Source of the DNA: Streptomyces halobius
Lineage (GTDB): Bacteria > Actinomycetota > Actinomycetes > Streptomycetales > Streptomycetaceae
Assembly (NCBI RefSeq): GCF_023277745.1
Contig: NZ_CP086322.1
Location: 7,812,001-7,876,000 of the forward strand
Direction of reading: 5' to 3'
Length of the DNA stretch: 64,000 nucleotides
This document shows, one piece after another, positions 41,288 through 55,422 of the stretch (position 1 is the first letter of the stretch; every line of letters begins with the position of its first letter). The position numbers and the translations under genes are program-made. Below the pieces are notes generated by a model. The model saw only the letters and a list, made by a program, of their open reading frames with translations, was not told the DNA's origin and ran no database searches.

Positions 41288-42418
41288 CGACCTCCACCAG
41301 GGGGACCGCCAAAATCCCCGCCGTACTCGTCCTGGAGGACGGCCGCACCTTCCGCGGACGTGCCTACGGGGCCGTGGGGGAGACCTTCGGCGAAGCGGTG
41401 TTCTCCACCGGCATGACCGGTTATCAGGAGACCCTGACCGACCCGTCGTACCACCGCCAGATCGTCATCATGACCGCCCCGCACATCGGCAACACCGGTG
41501 TGAACGACGAGGATTCCGAGTCCCGGCGGATCTGGGTGGCGGGCTATGTCGTCCGCGATCCCGCCCGGCTGGCGTCCAACTGGCGGGCGACGCGCACGCT
41601 GGACGACGAACTGGTCGCCCAGCACATCGTCGGCATCAGCGGCGTCGACACCCGCGCGCTCACCCGCCATCTGCGCGAGCGCGGTGCGATGCGGGTCGGC
41701 ATCTTCTCCGGCGAGGCGCTGCCCGACGCGGGCACCATGCTGGCCAAGGTGCGCCAGGCCCCCGAGATGCAGGGCGCCGACCTCGCCGAGCAGGTCACCA
41801 CCGAGCAGGCGTACGTCGTCCCCGCCATCGGTACGAAGCAGTTCACCGTCGCCGCGATCGACCTGGGCATCAAGGGCATGACCCCGCACCGGATGGCCGA
41901 GCGCGGCATCGAGGTGCACGTCCTGCCGGCCACGGCGACGGTTGAGGACGTGTACGCCGTCAGCCCGGACGGCGTGTTCTTCTCCAACGGCCCCGGCGAC
42001 CCGGCCACCGCCGACCACGCGGTCTCCGTCATGCGCGGCGTCCTGGAGCGCAGGACCCCGCTCTTCGGCATCTGCTTCGGCAACCAGATCCTGGGCCGCG
42101 CGCTGGGCTTCGGCACCTACAAGCTCAAGTACGGCCACCGCGGCATCAACCAGCCCGTCCAGGACCGTACGACGGGCAAGGTCGAGATCACCGCGCAGAA
42201 CCACGGCTTCGCCGTCGACGCGCCGCTCGACAAGGCCTCCGAGACCCCCTATGGCCGCGCCGAGGTCTCCCACGTCGGCCTCAACGACAACGTGGTGGAG
42301 GGGCTGCGCCTCCTCGACCAGCCTGCTTTCAGCGTCCAGTACCACCCCGAAGCGGCGGCGGGCCCGCATGACGCGGCCTACCTGTTCGACCGCTTCGTCT
42401 CTCTCATGGAGGGCCAGC

Positions 42419-42426
<8 letters not shown>
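41284..42426 (+). CDS. carA: Carbamoyl-phosphate synthase small (glutaminase) subunit
   Basis: CarA releases ammonia from glutamine for CarB. The 380-residue protein has the N-terminal domain ([36 protein letters not shown]) and a class I glutaminase domain with FFSNGPGDP, the nucleophile in [12 protein letters not shown] and [12 protein letters not shown]. The ATG at 41284 overlaps the previous stop, and carB starts eight bases before its end. Confidence 0.96.
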
Positions 42427-45727
<3,301 letters not shown>

Positions 45728-45739
45728 CGGCCGGCCCAC

Positions 45740-45767
45740 GAGGGGGACACCGGAAGGTGTCCCCCTC
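45740..45767 (+). terminator. Hairpin between carB and pyrD
   Basis: GAGGGGGACACC at 45740-45751 and GGTGTCCCCCTC at 45756-45767 form a perfect 12-bp stem with a GGAA tetraloop, 13 bases after the carB stop. pyrD starts 16 bases later with GAGGA as ribosome site. It may attenuate transcription into pyrD or stabilise the upstream mRNA. Confidence 0.6.
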
Positions 45768-45783
45768 TTCCGAGGACACCACC

Positions 45784-46892
<1,109 letters not shown>

Positions 46893-46896
<4 letters not shown>

Positions 46897-47741
46897 CCCA
46901 GGATCCCTTCGGCGCCCGGCTGCGCCACGCCATGGACACCCGCGGCCCGCTCTGCGTCGGCATCGACCCGCACGCCTCGCTGCTGGCGGACTGGGGCCTG
47001 AACGACGATGTCGCGGGCCTGGCCCGCTTCACCCGCACCGTCGTGGAGGCGCTCGGTGAGCAGGTCGCGGTCTTCAAGCCGCAGTCCGCGTTCTTCGAGC
47101 GCTTCGGGTCCCAGGGCCTGGCCGTTCTGGAGACCGCCCTGGCCGAGGCCCGCGAGGCCGGCGCGCTGATCCTCATGGACGCCAAGCGCGGCGACATCGG
47201 CTCCACCATGGGCGCGTACGCCGACACCTACCTCAACCCGCGCAGCCCGCTGTTCTCCGACGCCGTCACCCTCAGCCCGTACCTGGGCTTCGGGTCGCTG
47301 CGTCCGGCGCTCGACGCGGCCGTGCTCAACGGCTGCGGCGTCTTCGTCCTCGCCCTCACCTCCAACCCGGAGGGCCAGGAGGTCCAGCGCGCCGTACGCG
47401 CCGACGGTGCGAGCGTGGCCGCGGCAATGCTCCGGCACCTGGCGGCCGAGAACGCCGGCGCCGAGCCGCTGGGCTCCTTCGGCGCGGTCGTCGGCGCCAC
47501 GCTCGGCGATCTCTCCGCGTTCGATCTGGCGGTCAACGGCCCGCTGCTCGCGCCCGGCATCGGTGCGCAGGGCGCCACCCCCGCCGATCTGCCCACCGTC
47601 TTCGGGGACGCGGTCCGCAATGTGGTGCCGAGCGTCAGCCGGGGCGTGCTGCGGCACGGCCCGGACGCCGCAGCTCTGCGCGCCGCGGCGGCCCGTTTCG
47701 CCGACGAAGTGCGGACGGCGGTCGGGACGGCGGGAGCCTGA
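46893..47741 (+). CDS. pyrF: Orotidine 5'-phosphate decarboxylase
   Basis: PyrF completes UMP synthesis. The 282-residue protein is of the longer (type 2, about 280 residues) subfamily: [32 protein letters not shown] and the catalytic [20 protein letters not shown] with its Lys-Asp pair. The ATG at 46893 overlaps the pyrD stop. It is the last gene of the pyr operon and is followed by a strong terminator. Confidence 0.96.
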
Positions 47742-47773
47742 GGGGACTTTGGCCGGTAGTTTGGTCCCGAAAT

Positions 47774-47805
47774 GTCCTGGTCAGCAGAGGCTGACCAGGA
47801 CTTTT
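47774..47805 (+). terminator. Intrinsic terminator of the pyr operon
   Basis: GTCCTGGTCAGC at 47774-47785 and GCTGACCAGGAC at 47790-47801 form a perfect 12-bp stem with an AGAG loop, followed by TTTT. It is one of the few hairpins in this window with a T run and is the clearest terminator here. Confidence 0.88.
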
Positions 47806-47957
47806 CGTCTGTTCTCGCTGACTCTGGCGCCCTTGCCCGCTAGTCTCCGACGAGAGCACCGCACGTAAGCGCGTTGCTCGTTGCTCCGCAGGTGCGGGGC
47901 GACTAGGTTCCACACCGGTCCAATATCCGACAGTTCTACATCCGAGGTGACGTAGGC

Positions 47958-48281
47958 GTGGCTCTTCCGCCCCTTACCCCTGAACAGCGCGCTGCCGCGC
48001 TAGAAAAGGCCGCCGCGGCTCGCCGGGAGCGCGCCGAGGTCAAGAATCGGCTCAAGCACTCCGGCGCCTCCCTGCACGAGGTGATCGAGCAAGGCCAGAA
48101 GAACGATGTCATCGGCAAGATGAAGGTCTCCGCCCTCCTGGAGTCCCTGCCCGGCGTCGGGAAGGTCCGCGCCAAGCAGATCATGGATCGCCTCGGGATC
48201 TCCGAGAGCCGTCGGGTACGGGGTCTCGGCTCCAACCAGATCGCGGCACTGGAGAGGGAGTTCGGCAGCACCGGTTCCTGA
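47958..48281 (+). CDS. sihF: Integration host factor, actinobacterial type (sIHF)
   Basis: sIHF is a small nucleoid-associated protein that binds DNA without sequence specificity and affects topology, sporulation and antibiotic production. The 107-residue protein has a long N-terminal helix ([20 protein letters not shown]) and a helix-two-turn-helix domain with [20 protein letters not shown] and [19 protein letters not shown]. The GTG at 47958 fits the known protein start. It is followed by gmk and rpoZ, the conserved order in actinobacteria. Confidence 0.95.
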   Translation: MALPPLTPEQRAAALEKAAAARRERAEVKNRLKHSGASLHEVIEQGQKNDVIGKMKVSALLESLPGVGKVRAKQIMDRLGISESRRVRGLGSNQIAALEREFGSTGS

Positions 48282-48318
48282 TTTTCCGGCACTACCGGGA
48301 AGCTGGAATAATCGCTGC

Positions 48319-48936
48319 ATGGCTGCAACATCCCGGGGGACGTCCCCCGCGCCCCCGGACGTCCGTCCGCGACTGACCGTGCTCTCCGGCCCCTCGGGGG
48401 TCGGCAAGAGCACGGTTGTCGCACATCTGCGCAAGGTCCACCCCGAGGTCTGGCTCTCGGTGTCGGCCACCACCCGCAAGCCGCGTCCCGGGGAGCGGCA
48501 CGGCGTCCAGTACTTCTTCGTCGAGGACGAGGAATTCGACAAGCTCATCGCCAACGGCGAATTGCTGGAGTGGGCCGAATTCGCGGGCAACCGCTACGGC
48601 ACCCCCCGGAAGGCCGTCCTGGACCGCCTGGAGGCGGGAGAGCCGGTCCTGCTGGAGATCGATCTGCAGGGGGCCCGTCAGGTCCGCGAGTCCATGAAGG
48701 ACGCCTATCTGGTCTTCCTGGCCCCGCCGAGCTGGGACGAGCTGGTCCGCCGGCTCACCGGGCGGGGCACCGAGGCCCCCGAGGTCATCGAGCGACGGCT
48801 GGCGACCGCCACGGTCGAACTGGCCGCGGAGACGGAGTTCGATGTGACGCTTGTCAACACCTCCGTCGAGGACGTCAGCCGTGAGCTGCTAGCCTTGATG
48901 CTGCGTCGACCTGGGGACCAGGACATCAGCGGTTGA
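48319..48936 (+). CDS. gmk: Guanylate kinase
   Basis: Gmk phosphorylates GMP to GDP. The 205-residue protein has the P-loop [16 protein letters not shown], the GMP-binding [40 protein letters not shown] and [13 protein letters not shown]. About 15 extra N-terminal residues rich in Ser, Pro and Thr precede the domain. The ATG at 48319 is preceded by a possible AT-rich -10 (GAATAAT near 48306), so it may also have its own promoter. Confidence 0.96.
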   Translation: MAATSRGTSPAPPDVRPRLTVLSGPSGVGKSTVVAHLRKVHPEVWLSVSATTRKPRPGERHGVQYFFVEDEEFDKLIANGELLEWAEFAGNRYGTPRKAVLDRLEAGEPVLLEIDLQGARQVRESMKDAYLVFLAPPSWDELVRRLTGRGTEAPEVIERRLATATVELAAETEFDVTLVNTSVEDVSRELLALMLRRPGDQDISG

Positions 48937-49006
48937 TCCCGCGGCTCCCCGGACCGCAGATCTTTTGAGTTCCACCCCGGCTTCATCCCCCTTCGGAAGG
49001 TAGAGA

Positions 49007-49279
49007 GTGTCCTCTTCCATCACCGCACCCGAGGGCATCATCAACCCGCCCATTGATGAGCTTCTCGAAGCAACCGACTCGAAGTACAGCCTCGTGATCT
49101 ACGCCGCCAAGCGCGCGCGCCAGATCAACGCGTACTACTCGCAGCTCGGCGAGGGCCTGCTCGAATACGTCGGCCCGCTCGTCGACACGCACGTCCACGA
49201 GAAGCCCCTGTCGATCGCGCTCCGCGAGATCAACGCGGGTCTGCTGACCTCCGAGGCCATCGAGGGCCCGGCCCAGTAG
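49007..49279 (+). CDS. rpoZ: RNA polymerase omega subunit
   Basis: The omega subunit helps assembly of RNA polymerase by holding the beta' subunit. The 90-residue protein has the family core [37 protein letters not shown] and [15 protein letters not shown]. The GTG at 49007 is preceded by AAGGTAGAGA. It lies after gmk and before coaBC, the standard bacterial order. Confidence 0.96.
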   Translation: MSSSITAPEGIINPPIDELLEATDSKYSLVIYAAKRARQINAYYSQLGEGLLEYVGPLVDTHVHEKPLSIALREINAGLLTSEAIEGPAQ

Positions 49280-49295
49280 GCAGCACGGTCACCTC

Positions 49296-49331
49296 ACCAC
49301 GGCCCGGCAGCGCAGCTGTCGGGCCCGTGGT
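49296..49331 (+). terminator. Hairpin between rpoZ and coaBC
   Basis: ACCACGGCCCGGCAGC at 49296-49311 pairs with GCTGTCGGGCCCGTGGT at 49315-49331 with one bulge and one G-T pair. It probably ends the gmk-rpoZ transcript, fully or in part. Confidence 0.6.
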
Positions 49332-49376
49332 GTGTCATGGGGACGTACGGACGTACGCGGAGCGTGGGGAGAGGCG

Positions 49377-50615
49377 ATGGACAGGCCCAAGGTCGTGCTG
49401 GGCGTCAGTGGCGGGATCGCCGCGTACAAGGCGTGCGAGCTGCTGCGGCGGCTCACCGAGACCGGGCATGACGTACGGGTGGTGCCGACCGCCGCGGCGC
49501 TGCACTTCGTCGGCGAGGCCACCTGGTCGGCGCTGTCCGGCCACCCCGCCGCCACCGAGGTCTGGGAATCCGTCCACGAGGTCCCGCACGTCCGCATCGG
49601 CCAGTCCGCCGACCTCGTCGTGGTCGCCCCCGCCACCGCCGACCTGCTCGGCAAGGCGGCCCACGGCCTCGCCGACGACCTGCTGACCAACACCCTGCTC
49701 ACCGCCCGCTGTCCGGTGATCTTCGCGCCCGCGATGCACACCGAGATGTGGGAGCACCCCGCCACCCAGGAGAACGTCGCCACCCTGCGCCGCCGTGGCG
49801 CGATCGTCGTCGAGCCCGCGGTCGGCCGCCTGACCGGTGTCGACACCGGCAAGGGCCGCTTCCCCGACCCGGCCGAGATCTTCGAACTGTGCCGCCGCGT
49901 GCTGCGGAGAAGCGGCCGGTCCCGCGGTGCGGAAGCCGCCCTGGCCCAGGACCTCACCGGCCGCCATGTCGTGGTCACCGCCGGCGGCACCCGCGAGCCG
50001 CTGGACCCGGTGCGCTACCTGGGCAACCGCTCCTCCGGCAAGCAGGGCTACGCGCTCGCCGCCACCGCCGCCGCGCGCGGCGCCCGGGTCACCCTGATCG
50101 CCGGCAACACCGCGCTGCCCGAGCCGGTCGGAGTGGACGTGGTCCGCGTCGGTACCGCCGCCCAGCTGCGGGAGGCCGTCCTGAAGGCCGCCGCGGACGC
50201 CGACGCGGTGGTCATGGCCGCTGCCGTGGCCGATTTCCGACCGGCCGTCTACGCCACCGGCAAGATCAAGAAGCGGGAGGGGCAGGAGCCGGATCCAGTC
50301 ACCTTGGTCCGAAATCCGGACATCCTCGCCGAGCTGTCCGCCGAGCGCGCCCGCCCCGGCCAGCTGGTGGTCGGCTTCGCCGCCGAGACCGACGACGTCC
50401 TCGCCAACGGGCGCGCCAAGCTCGCCCGCAAGGGCTGTGACCTGCTGGTCGTCAACGAGGTCGGGGAACACAAGGCGTTCGGCTCGGCCGAGAACGAAGC
50501 GGTGATCCTCGCCACGGACGGCACCGAGACCCCGGTCCCGTACGGACCCAAGGAAGACCTGGCCGAAACGGTGTGGGACCTCGTCGTCCCCCGCCTCCCG
50601 GAGCACCGCCCCTGA
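49377..50615 (+). CDS. coaBC: Bifunctional phosphopantothenoylcysteine decarboxylase / phosphopantothenate-cysteine ligase
   Basis: CoaBC carries out two successive steps of coenzyme A synthesis. The 412-residue protein has the flavin-dependent CoaC domain (VVLGVSGGIAAYKACELLRRL, FAPAMHTEMWEHPATQENV, with the His and the substrate motif) and the CoaB ligase domain from about residue 190 (HVVVTAGGTREPLDPVRYL, NRSSGKQGYALA, VMAAAVADFRP, KIKK). The ATG at 49377 has GGGGAGAGG upstream and gives the family N-terminus. Confidence 0.95.
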   Translation: MDRPKVVLGVSGGIAAYKACELLRRLTETGHDVRVVPTAAALHFVGEATWSALSGHPAATEVWESVHEVPHVRIGQSADLVVVAPATADLLGKAAHGLADDLLTNTLLTARCPVIFAPAMHTEMWEHPATQENVATLRRRGAIVVEPAVGRLTGVDTGKGRFPDPAEIFELCRRVLRRSGRSRGAEAALAQDLTGRHVVVTAGGTREPLDPVRYLGNRSSGKQGYALAATAAARGARVTLIAGNTALPEPVGVDVVRVGTAAQLREAVLKAAADADAVVMAAAVADFRPAVYATGKIKKREGQEPDPVTLVRNPDILAELSAERARPGQLVVGFAAETDDVLANGRAKLARKGCDLLVVNEVGEHKAFGSAENEAVILATDGTETPVPYGPKEDLAETVWDLVVPRLPEHRP

Positions 50616-50880
50616 CCACCGCCCCTGACCACCTCGGCAATCGCCCTGGTCCGCCTCATCGACCCCTTCCATATCGGCGTGCCCTCTTGACCCGACCGGC
50701 TTCCGAGGTGATCGTCCTACCGTGTGTCGTCGTGTCCCAGGTCACGCGGGGTCCATAAATCGAGACTGCGTGTCCGAACGTCACATACGACCGATAAACT
50801 GGCCGTGGATCGGGCCGAGCGCAGCTCTCGGCCCTTCCGCCAATGATCAGCCAGCAGCCGCTGCAACCCCAGGGAGCGAT

Positions 50881-52089
50881 GTGTCCCGCCGCCTGTTCAC
50901 CTCGGAGTCCGTGACCGAGGGCCACCCCGACAAGATCGCTGACCAGATCAGCGACACCATCCTCGACGCGCTCCTGAAGGAGGACCCGGCGTCCCGGGTC
51001 GCCGTCGAGACGCTGATCACCACCGGCCTGGTCCATGTGGCCGGCGAGGTGACGACCAAGGCGTACGCCGATATCCCCAACCTGGTCCGCAACAAGATCC
51101 TGGACATCGGCTACGACTCGTCCAAGAAGGGCTTCGACGGCGCTTCCTGTGGCGTTTCGGTCTCCATCGGTGCACAGTCCCCGGACATCGCCCAGGGTGT
51201 GGACACCGCGCACGAGTACCGTGTCGAGGGCGATGACGACGAGCTGGACCGGCAGGGCGCGGGTGACCAGGGCCTGATGTTCGGCTACGCGTGCGATGAG
51301 ACGCCGGAGCTGATGCCGCTGCCGATCAACCTCGCGCACCGGCTCTCCCGCCGTCTGTCCGAGGTCCGCAAGAACGGGACGATCCCGTACCTGCGTCCGG
51401 ACGGCAAGACACAGGTCACCATCGAGTACGACGGGCTCAAGGCGGTGCGCCTGGACACCGTCGTGGTCTCCTCGCAGCATGCCTCGGACATCGATCTGGA
51501 TTCGCTGCTGGCGCCGGACATCAGGGAGTTCGTGGTCGAGCACGTCCTCAACCAGCTGGTGGAGGACGGGATCAAGCTGGACACCGATGGTTACCGGCTG
51601 CTGGTGAACCCGACGGGCCGGTTCGAGATCGGCGGTCCGATGGGGGACGCGGGGCTGACCGGACGCAAGATCATCATCGACACGTACGGCGGGATGGCCC
51701 GGCACGGTGGTGGTGCGTTCTCGGGCAAGGACCCGTCCAAGGTGGACCGCTCGGCCGCCTACGCCATGCGCTGGGTCGCCAAGAACGTCGTCGCGGCGGG
51801 CCTGGCGGCCCGCTGCGAGGTCCAGGTCGCCTACGCGATCGGCAAGGCCGAGCCGGTGGGCCTGTTCGTGGAGACCTTCGGCACCGCCACCGTCGACACC
51901 GACAAGATCGAGCAGGCCATCGGTGAGGTCTTCGACCTGCGCCCGGCCGCGATCATCCGCGACCTCGACCTGCTCCGCCCGATCTACGCCGAGACCGCCG
52001 CGTACGGCCACTTCGGCCGTGAGCTGGAGGACTTCACCTGGGAGCGCACGGACCGCGTCGAGGCCCTGAAGAAGGCCGCGGGGCTGTAA
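50881..52089 (+). CDS. metK: S-adenosylmethionine synthase
   Basis: MetK makes S-adenosylmethionine from methionine and ATP. The 402-residue protein starts [21 protein letters not shown] and contains [33 protein letters not shown] and [21 protein letters not shown], the three MetK signatures. The GTG at 50881 has GGGAGC upstream. The 265-base leader holds a hairpin (GGGCCGAG/CTCGGCCC near 50812-50834) but no recognisable SAM riboswitch. Confidence 0.96.
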   Translation: MSRRLFTSESVTEGHPDKIADQISDTILDALLKEDPASRVAVETLITTGLVHVAGEVTTKAYADIPNLVRNKILDIGYDSSKKGFDGASCGVSVSIGAQSPDIAQGVDTAHEYRVEGDDDELDRQGAGDQGLMFGYACDETPELMPLPINLAHRLSRRLSEVRKNGTIPYLRPDGKTQVTIEYDGLKAVRLDTVVVSSQHASDIDLDSLLAPDIREFVVEHVLNQLVEDGIKLDTDGYRLLVNPTGRFEIGGPMGDAGLTGRKIIIDTYGGMARHGGGAFSGKDPSKVDRSAAYAMRWVAKNVVAAGLAARCEVQVAYAIGKAEPVGLFVETFGTATVDTDKIEQAIGEVFDLRPAAIIRDLDLLRPIYAETAAYGHFGRELEDFTWERTDRVEALKKAAGL

Positions 52090-52111
52090 GCACCGCTCGC
52101 AGACACCGTTT

Positions 52112-52146
52112 CCGGCCCCGTACCGCATGCCGCGGTACGGGGCCGG
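52112..52146 (+). terminator. Terminator after metK
   Basis: CCGGCCCCGTACCGC at 52112-52126 and GCGGTACGGGGCCGG at 52132-52146 form a perfect 15-bp stem with a five-base loop, 23 bases after the metK stop. Confidence 0.8.
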
Positions 52147-52190
52147 CGGCGTTTCCGCGCCGTCCTGCGGCCGTGCGCGGGCGGGCGCCG

Positions 52191-52213
52191 CTGTCAGTGG
52201 GGTCTGCTAAGAC
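52191..52213 (+). promoter_or_regulatory. Near-consensus PafBC-type promoter of priA
   Basis: CTGTCAGTG at 52191-52199, eight bases, then TAAGAC at 52208-52213. It differs from TTGTCRGTG-N8-TAnnnT in the first and last bases only. The transcription start would fall at about 52220, at the GTG start codon of priA, so a leaderless mRNA is likely, as for rarA. Confidence 0.6.
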
Positions 52214-52220
52214 TGATGCT

Positions 52221-54359
52221 GTGAGCAGTGAGAACGGGCGGGATCCGGGGGAGCGGGGCGAGCAGCTGGCGCTGATCCGGGAGACCGTGCGGAAGGCGAA
52301 GGCGCCACGGGCCAAGCCGCGTACGTGGCGGGGGGCGGCGCTGGCCGGGGAGCTGCCGGTGGCGCGGGTGCTGGTGGACAAGGGCCCGGTGCACCTCGAC
52401 AAGCTGTGGGATTACGCCGTGCCCGCGGAGATGGACGCCGAGGCGCGGCCCGGAGTGCGGGTGCGGGTGCGGTTCGGGGCGGGCACCGGCAAGGTGCGCG
52501 AGGGCCGGCGCGAGGGCGGGGGACTGCTCGACGGGTACATCGTGGAGCGCATCGCCGAGTCCGACTACCGCGGCCCGCTGGCGGCGCTCGCGCAGGTCGT
52601 CTCGCCGGAGCCGGTGCTCAGCCCGCCGCTGCTGGCGCTGTGCCGGGCGGTCGCCGAGCGCTACGCCGGTTCGCTCGCCGATGTGCTGCAGCTGGCGATT
52701 CCGCCGCGCAACGCGAAGGCCGAGGCGGAGCGGTTCCCGGCGCCGCCGCCACCGCCCGCGGTCCCGGCTCTGGCGAGCTGGACGCGCTATCCGGAGGGGC
52801 CCGCGTTCCTGGAGGCGCTGGCGAAGGGGGGAGCGCCGCGCGCCGTGTGGACCGCGCTCCCGGGGCCGCACTGGCCATGGGAGCTGGCCGCCGCGGTGGC
52901 GGCGGCCCTGGCGTCCGGGCGGGGCGCCCTGGTCGTGATGCCGGACGGCCGGTCGGCGGCCCGGGTGGACGCGGCCTTGACCGAGCTGGTGGGCTCCGGC
53001 CTGCACACGGTGCTGGTGGCGGACTCCGGGCCCGAGGAGCGCTACCGCCGCTGGCTGGCGATACGCCGGGGCGCGGTGCGGGCCGTCGTGGGCACCCGCG
53101 CCGCCATGTACGCCCCGGTGGCGGATCTGGGGCTGGTAGCCCTCTGGGACGACGGAAACTCCAGCCACAGCGACACCAACGCCCCCCACCCGCACGCCCG
53201 TGACGTCCTCCTGCTCCGGGCCGTGCACGAGAAGGCGGCCTGCCTGCTCGGCGATCTGGGGCGCACGGTCGAGGCCGCCCAGCTCGTGGAGAACGGGTGG
53301 GCGCGGCCCCTGGAGGCCACGCGCGAACAGGTGCGCGCTGCCGCGCCGTTGATCCGTACGGTCGACGAGGTGGAGGCCGCCCGCGACGAGGCGGCGCGCG
53401 CCGCCCGGCTGCCCTCGCTCGCCTGGCAGACGGCGCGCGCGGGGCTGCAACGGGGGCCGGTGCTGGTGCAGGTCCCGCGCCGCGGTTACGTACCGCGGCT
53501 GGCCTGCGAGCGGTGCCGCGAGCCCGCGCGGTGCCGGCACTGCGCCGGGCCCCTGGAGGCACGGAGCAACGACAGCGCGCTGTGCTGCGGTTGGTGCGGA
53601 CAGCAGGCACCGGACTGGCGCTGCGTGGACTGCGGGAGCACCCGGCTGCGGGCCCGGATCGTCGGCGCGCGGCGCACGGCGGAGGAGCTCGGGCTGGCTT
53701 TCCCAGGGGTGCCCGTGCGCACCTCCGGCCGCGATCACATCCTTGACACCGTCCCCGCCCGGCCCGCCCTCGTCGTCTCCACGCCCGGCGCCGAACCGGT
53801 CGCGGACGGCGGCTACACGGCCGCGCTGCTGCTCGACGGCTGGGCGCTGCTGGGGCGGCCGGATCTGCGGGCGGGGGAGGAGGCGCTGCGCCGTTGGCTG
53901 GGTGCCGCCTCGTTGGTCCGTGGCCAGGAGGAGGGCGGTACGGTCGCGGTGATCGCGGAGCCGACGCTGCGGCCCGTTCAGGCGCTGGTGCGCTGGGATC
54001 CGGCCGGTCACGCGGTCCGGGAGCTGGCCGAGCGGGCCGAGCTGGGATTTCCCCCGGTGTCCCGGATGGCCTCGGTCACCGGCCGGATCGAGGATGTCGG
54101 CGCACTGCTCGGGGCTGCCGAACTCCCCGAGGGTGCCGAGGTGTTGGGGCCGGTTCCGATACCCGTGCCGGATCCCGGGCGCCCCCGGAGGCCGGGCGAC
54201 CCTCCGCCGGGCGAGGAGTGGCAGCGTGCGCTCGTACGGGTCCGGCCCGGTCAGGGCGCGGCGCTCGCCGCGGCGCTCAAGGCCGCGCATGCGGCACGGC
54301 TGGTCCGACGGGAGGGAGAGCAGGTCCGGGTGCGGATCGATCCGCCCGATCTCGGGTGA
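52221..54359 (+). CDS. priA: Primosomal protein PriA, actinobacterial form without helicase motifs
   Basis: PriA restarts stalled replication forks. The 712-residue protein has the N-terminal 3'-DNA-binding domain (ARVLVDKGPVHLDKLWDYAVP) and eight conserved zinc cysteines (CERCREPARCRHC, CCGWC, CVDC). Where other PriA proteins carry the Walker A loop GxTGSGKT it reads ALPGPHWPWELAAAV, and the DEEH box is replaced by ALWDDGNSSHS. ATP-driven unwinding is therefore unlikely. This loss is known for actinobacterial PriA. The GTG at 52221 agrees with the promoter position. Confidence 0.92.
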   Translation: MSSENGRDPGERGEQLALIRETVRKAKAPRAKPRTWRGAALAGELPVARVLVDKGPVHLDKLWDYAVPAEMDAEARPGVRVRVRFGAGTGKVREGRREGGGLLDGYIVERIAESDYRGPLAALAQVVSPEPVLSPPLLALCRAVAERYAGSLADVLQLAIPPRNAKAEAERFPAPPPPPAVPALASWTRYPEGPAFLEALAKGGAPRAVWTALPGPHWPWELAAAVAAALASGRGALVVMPDGRSAARVDAALTELVGSGLHTVLVADSGPEERYRRWLAIRRGAVRAVVGTRAAMYAPVADLGLVALWDDGNSSHSDTNAPHPHARDVLLLRAVHEKAACLLGDLGRTVEAAQLVENGWARPLEATREQVRAAAPLIRTVDEVEAARDEAARAARLPSLAWQTARAGLQRGPVLVQVPRRGYVPRLACERCREPARCRHCAGPLEARSNDSALCCGWCGQQAPDWRCVDCGSTRLRARIVGARRTAEELGLAFPGVPVRTSGRDHILDTVPARPALVVSTPGAEPVADGGYTAALLLDGWALLGRPDLRAGEEALRRWLGAASLVRGQEEGGTVAVIAEPTLRPVQALVRWDPAGHAVRELAERAELGFPPVSRMASVTGRIEDVGALLGAAELPEGAEVLGPVPIPVPDPGRPRRPGDPPPGEEWQRALVRVRPGQGAALAAALKAAHAARLVRREGEQVRVRIDPPDLG

Positions 54360-54532
54360 GACGCCGATCTCGGGTGAGACCGTCCGACCGAGGCGAAGTC
54401 CGGACGCTCGCGGAGCCCGGACGCCACCGAGCCCCGGGCTGCACCGAACCCTGCACGGACCATCGCGGCCGTCGGCCCGCCCCCTCTCGACACGGCGCCG
54501 CTCCCGTATGGCCCCGCTCCCGGCATGGCGCC

Positions 54533-54567
54533 GCCCCGGGACCGTTGTCGGCGGGCGGTCCCGGGGC
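54533..54567. terminator. Bidirectional terminator between priA and the HTH gene
   Basis: GCCCCGGGACCG at 54533-54544 and CGGTCCCGGGGC at 54556-54567 form a perfect 12-bp stem with an 11-base loop. It lies between convergent genes. Just after the priA stop there is also a 17-base direct duplication (CCGATCTCGGGTGAGAC twice from 54347). Confidence 0.7.
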
Positions 54568-54604
54568 GTTGGCGAGCGGCGGAGAGGTCCCGCCGGAGTC
54601 GGCG

Positions 54605-55153
54605 TCAGCCGTTGCGGGGGCCGGGGAAGGCGCCGGGACGGGCCTCGTCCCGGTCCCGGGCGGCCGCCGACGGTTGGGTGGGCATGGAGCGGGCGGCGGG
54701 CACCGACGGCGTGGTGGGCAGGCCCGCGCCCACGGTCACCGCTCGGGCGGGTGCGTCGGACGAACGGGACGGTGAGTCACCGCTGTCGGCGGCGGGTTGG
54801 GCGGCGGCCCGGCGGGCACCGTAACGGCGGTGCACCGCCTGTTTGGTGACGCCCAGCGCCGAGCCCACCGCATCCCAGGAGAACCCCAGCGAACGGTCGA
54901 AGTCGACCGCCGCCGTGACAAGTGTCTCGACGCTGTCCCGCAGCTCCTGAGCAAGGCGCACCGTCGGAGCGGGCGCCCGTCCGTAGACGACGAAGCCCGC
55001 GGAGGGCCCCGTCCGCCGCGGGCGGTAGACGTTGCCGAGCTGAGCGGTCAGGGTGCGCAGCGCGTCCACCTGCCGGCGGACCCGCTCGATGTCCCGCACC
55101 AGGAGATGCAGGCTGGCGCGCGCCTGGGCGTCGTGGGTTGCGTGGTCGGCCAT
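54605..55153 (-). CDS. Small HTH-containing protein
   Basis: The 182-residue protein has an N-terminal helical part ([20 protein letters not shown]), a probable HTH at residues 88-112 ([20 protein letters not shown]) and a disordered Ser/Pro/Ala-rich tail. The HTH resembles those of small DNA-binding proteins that recognise AT-rich or developmental promoters in streptomycetes, but I cannot assign a function. The ATG at 55153 has AGAGG upstream and was preferred to a TTG two codons earlier. It converges on priA and is divergent from fmt. Confidence 0.75.
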   Translation of the reverse strand: MADHATHDAQARASLHLLVRDIERVRRQVDALRTLTAQLGNVYRPRRTGPSAGFVVYGRAPAPTVRLAQELRDSVETLVTAAVDFDRSLGFSWDAVGSALGVTKQAVHRRYGARRAAAQPAADSGDSPSRSSDAPARAVTVGAGLPTTPSVPAARSMPTQPSAAARDRDEARPGAFPGPRNG

Positions 55154-55422
55154 GAGCAAGCCTCTCGAACCGGCGTGGAAAAGGAAAGTGAAAAGGATCG
55201 GGCCGCCAAAGCGGCCCGGTATAGGTCAATGCTGCTTGACCAACGCGACAGCAGCGGCTCTGGTCACGGTGTGGGGGCGTACGAGCTTCCGTGCGGGGCG
55301 CGGACCCGTTCGTACGCCCCCGGGAGCCACGGCCCAGGCCCCGGTCCGGACAGCGGACTTGTGCCTGAAGCCCCATAGACTGGTGTGTCGTTCCGCTGCG
55401 TGTGAGAGGTAGTGCGCCACCC

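Noticed and set aside
50756..50880. Possible SAM riboswitch before metK
   Set aside because: There is a hairpin (GGGCCGAG/CTCGGCCC) but none of the conserved core sequences of SAM-I, SAM-II or SAM-IV that I know can be seen.
54541..54570. TTGTCGGCG near 54545 as another damage promoter
   Set aside because: It lies in the loop and stem of a terminator, differs from TTGTCRGTG in the second half, and has no TAnnnT eight bases later.
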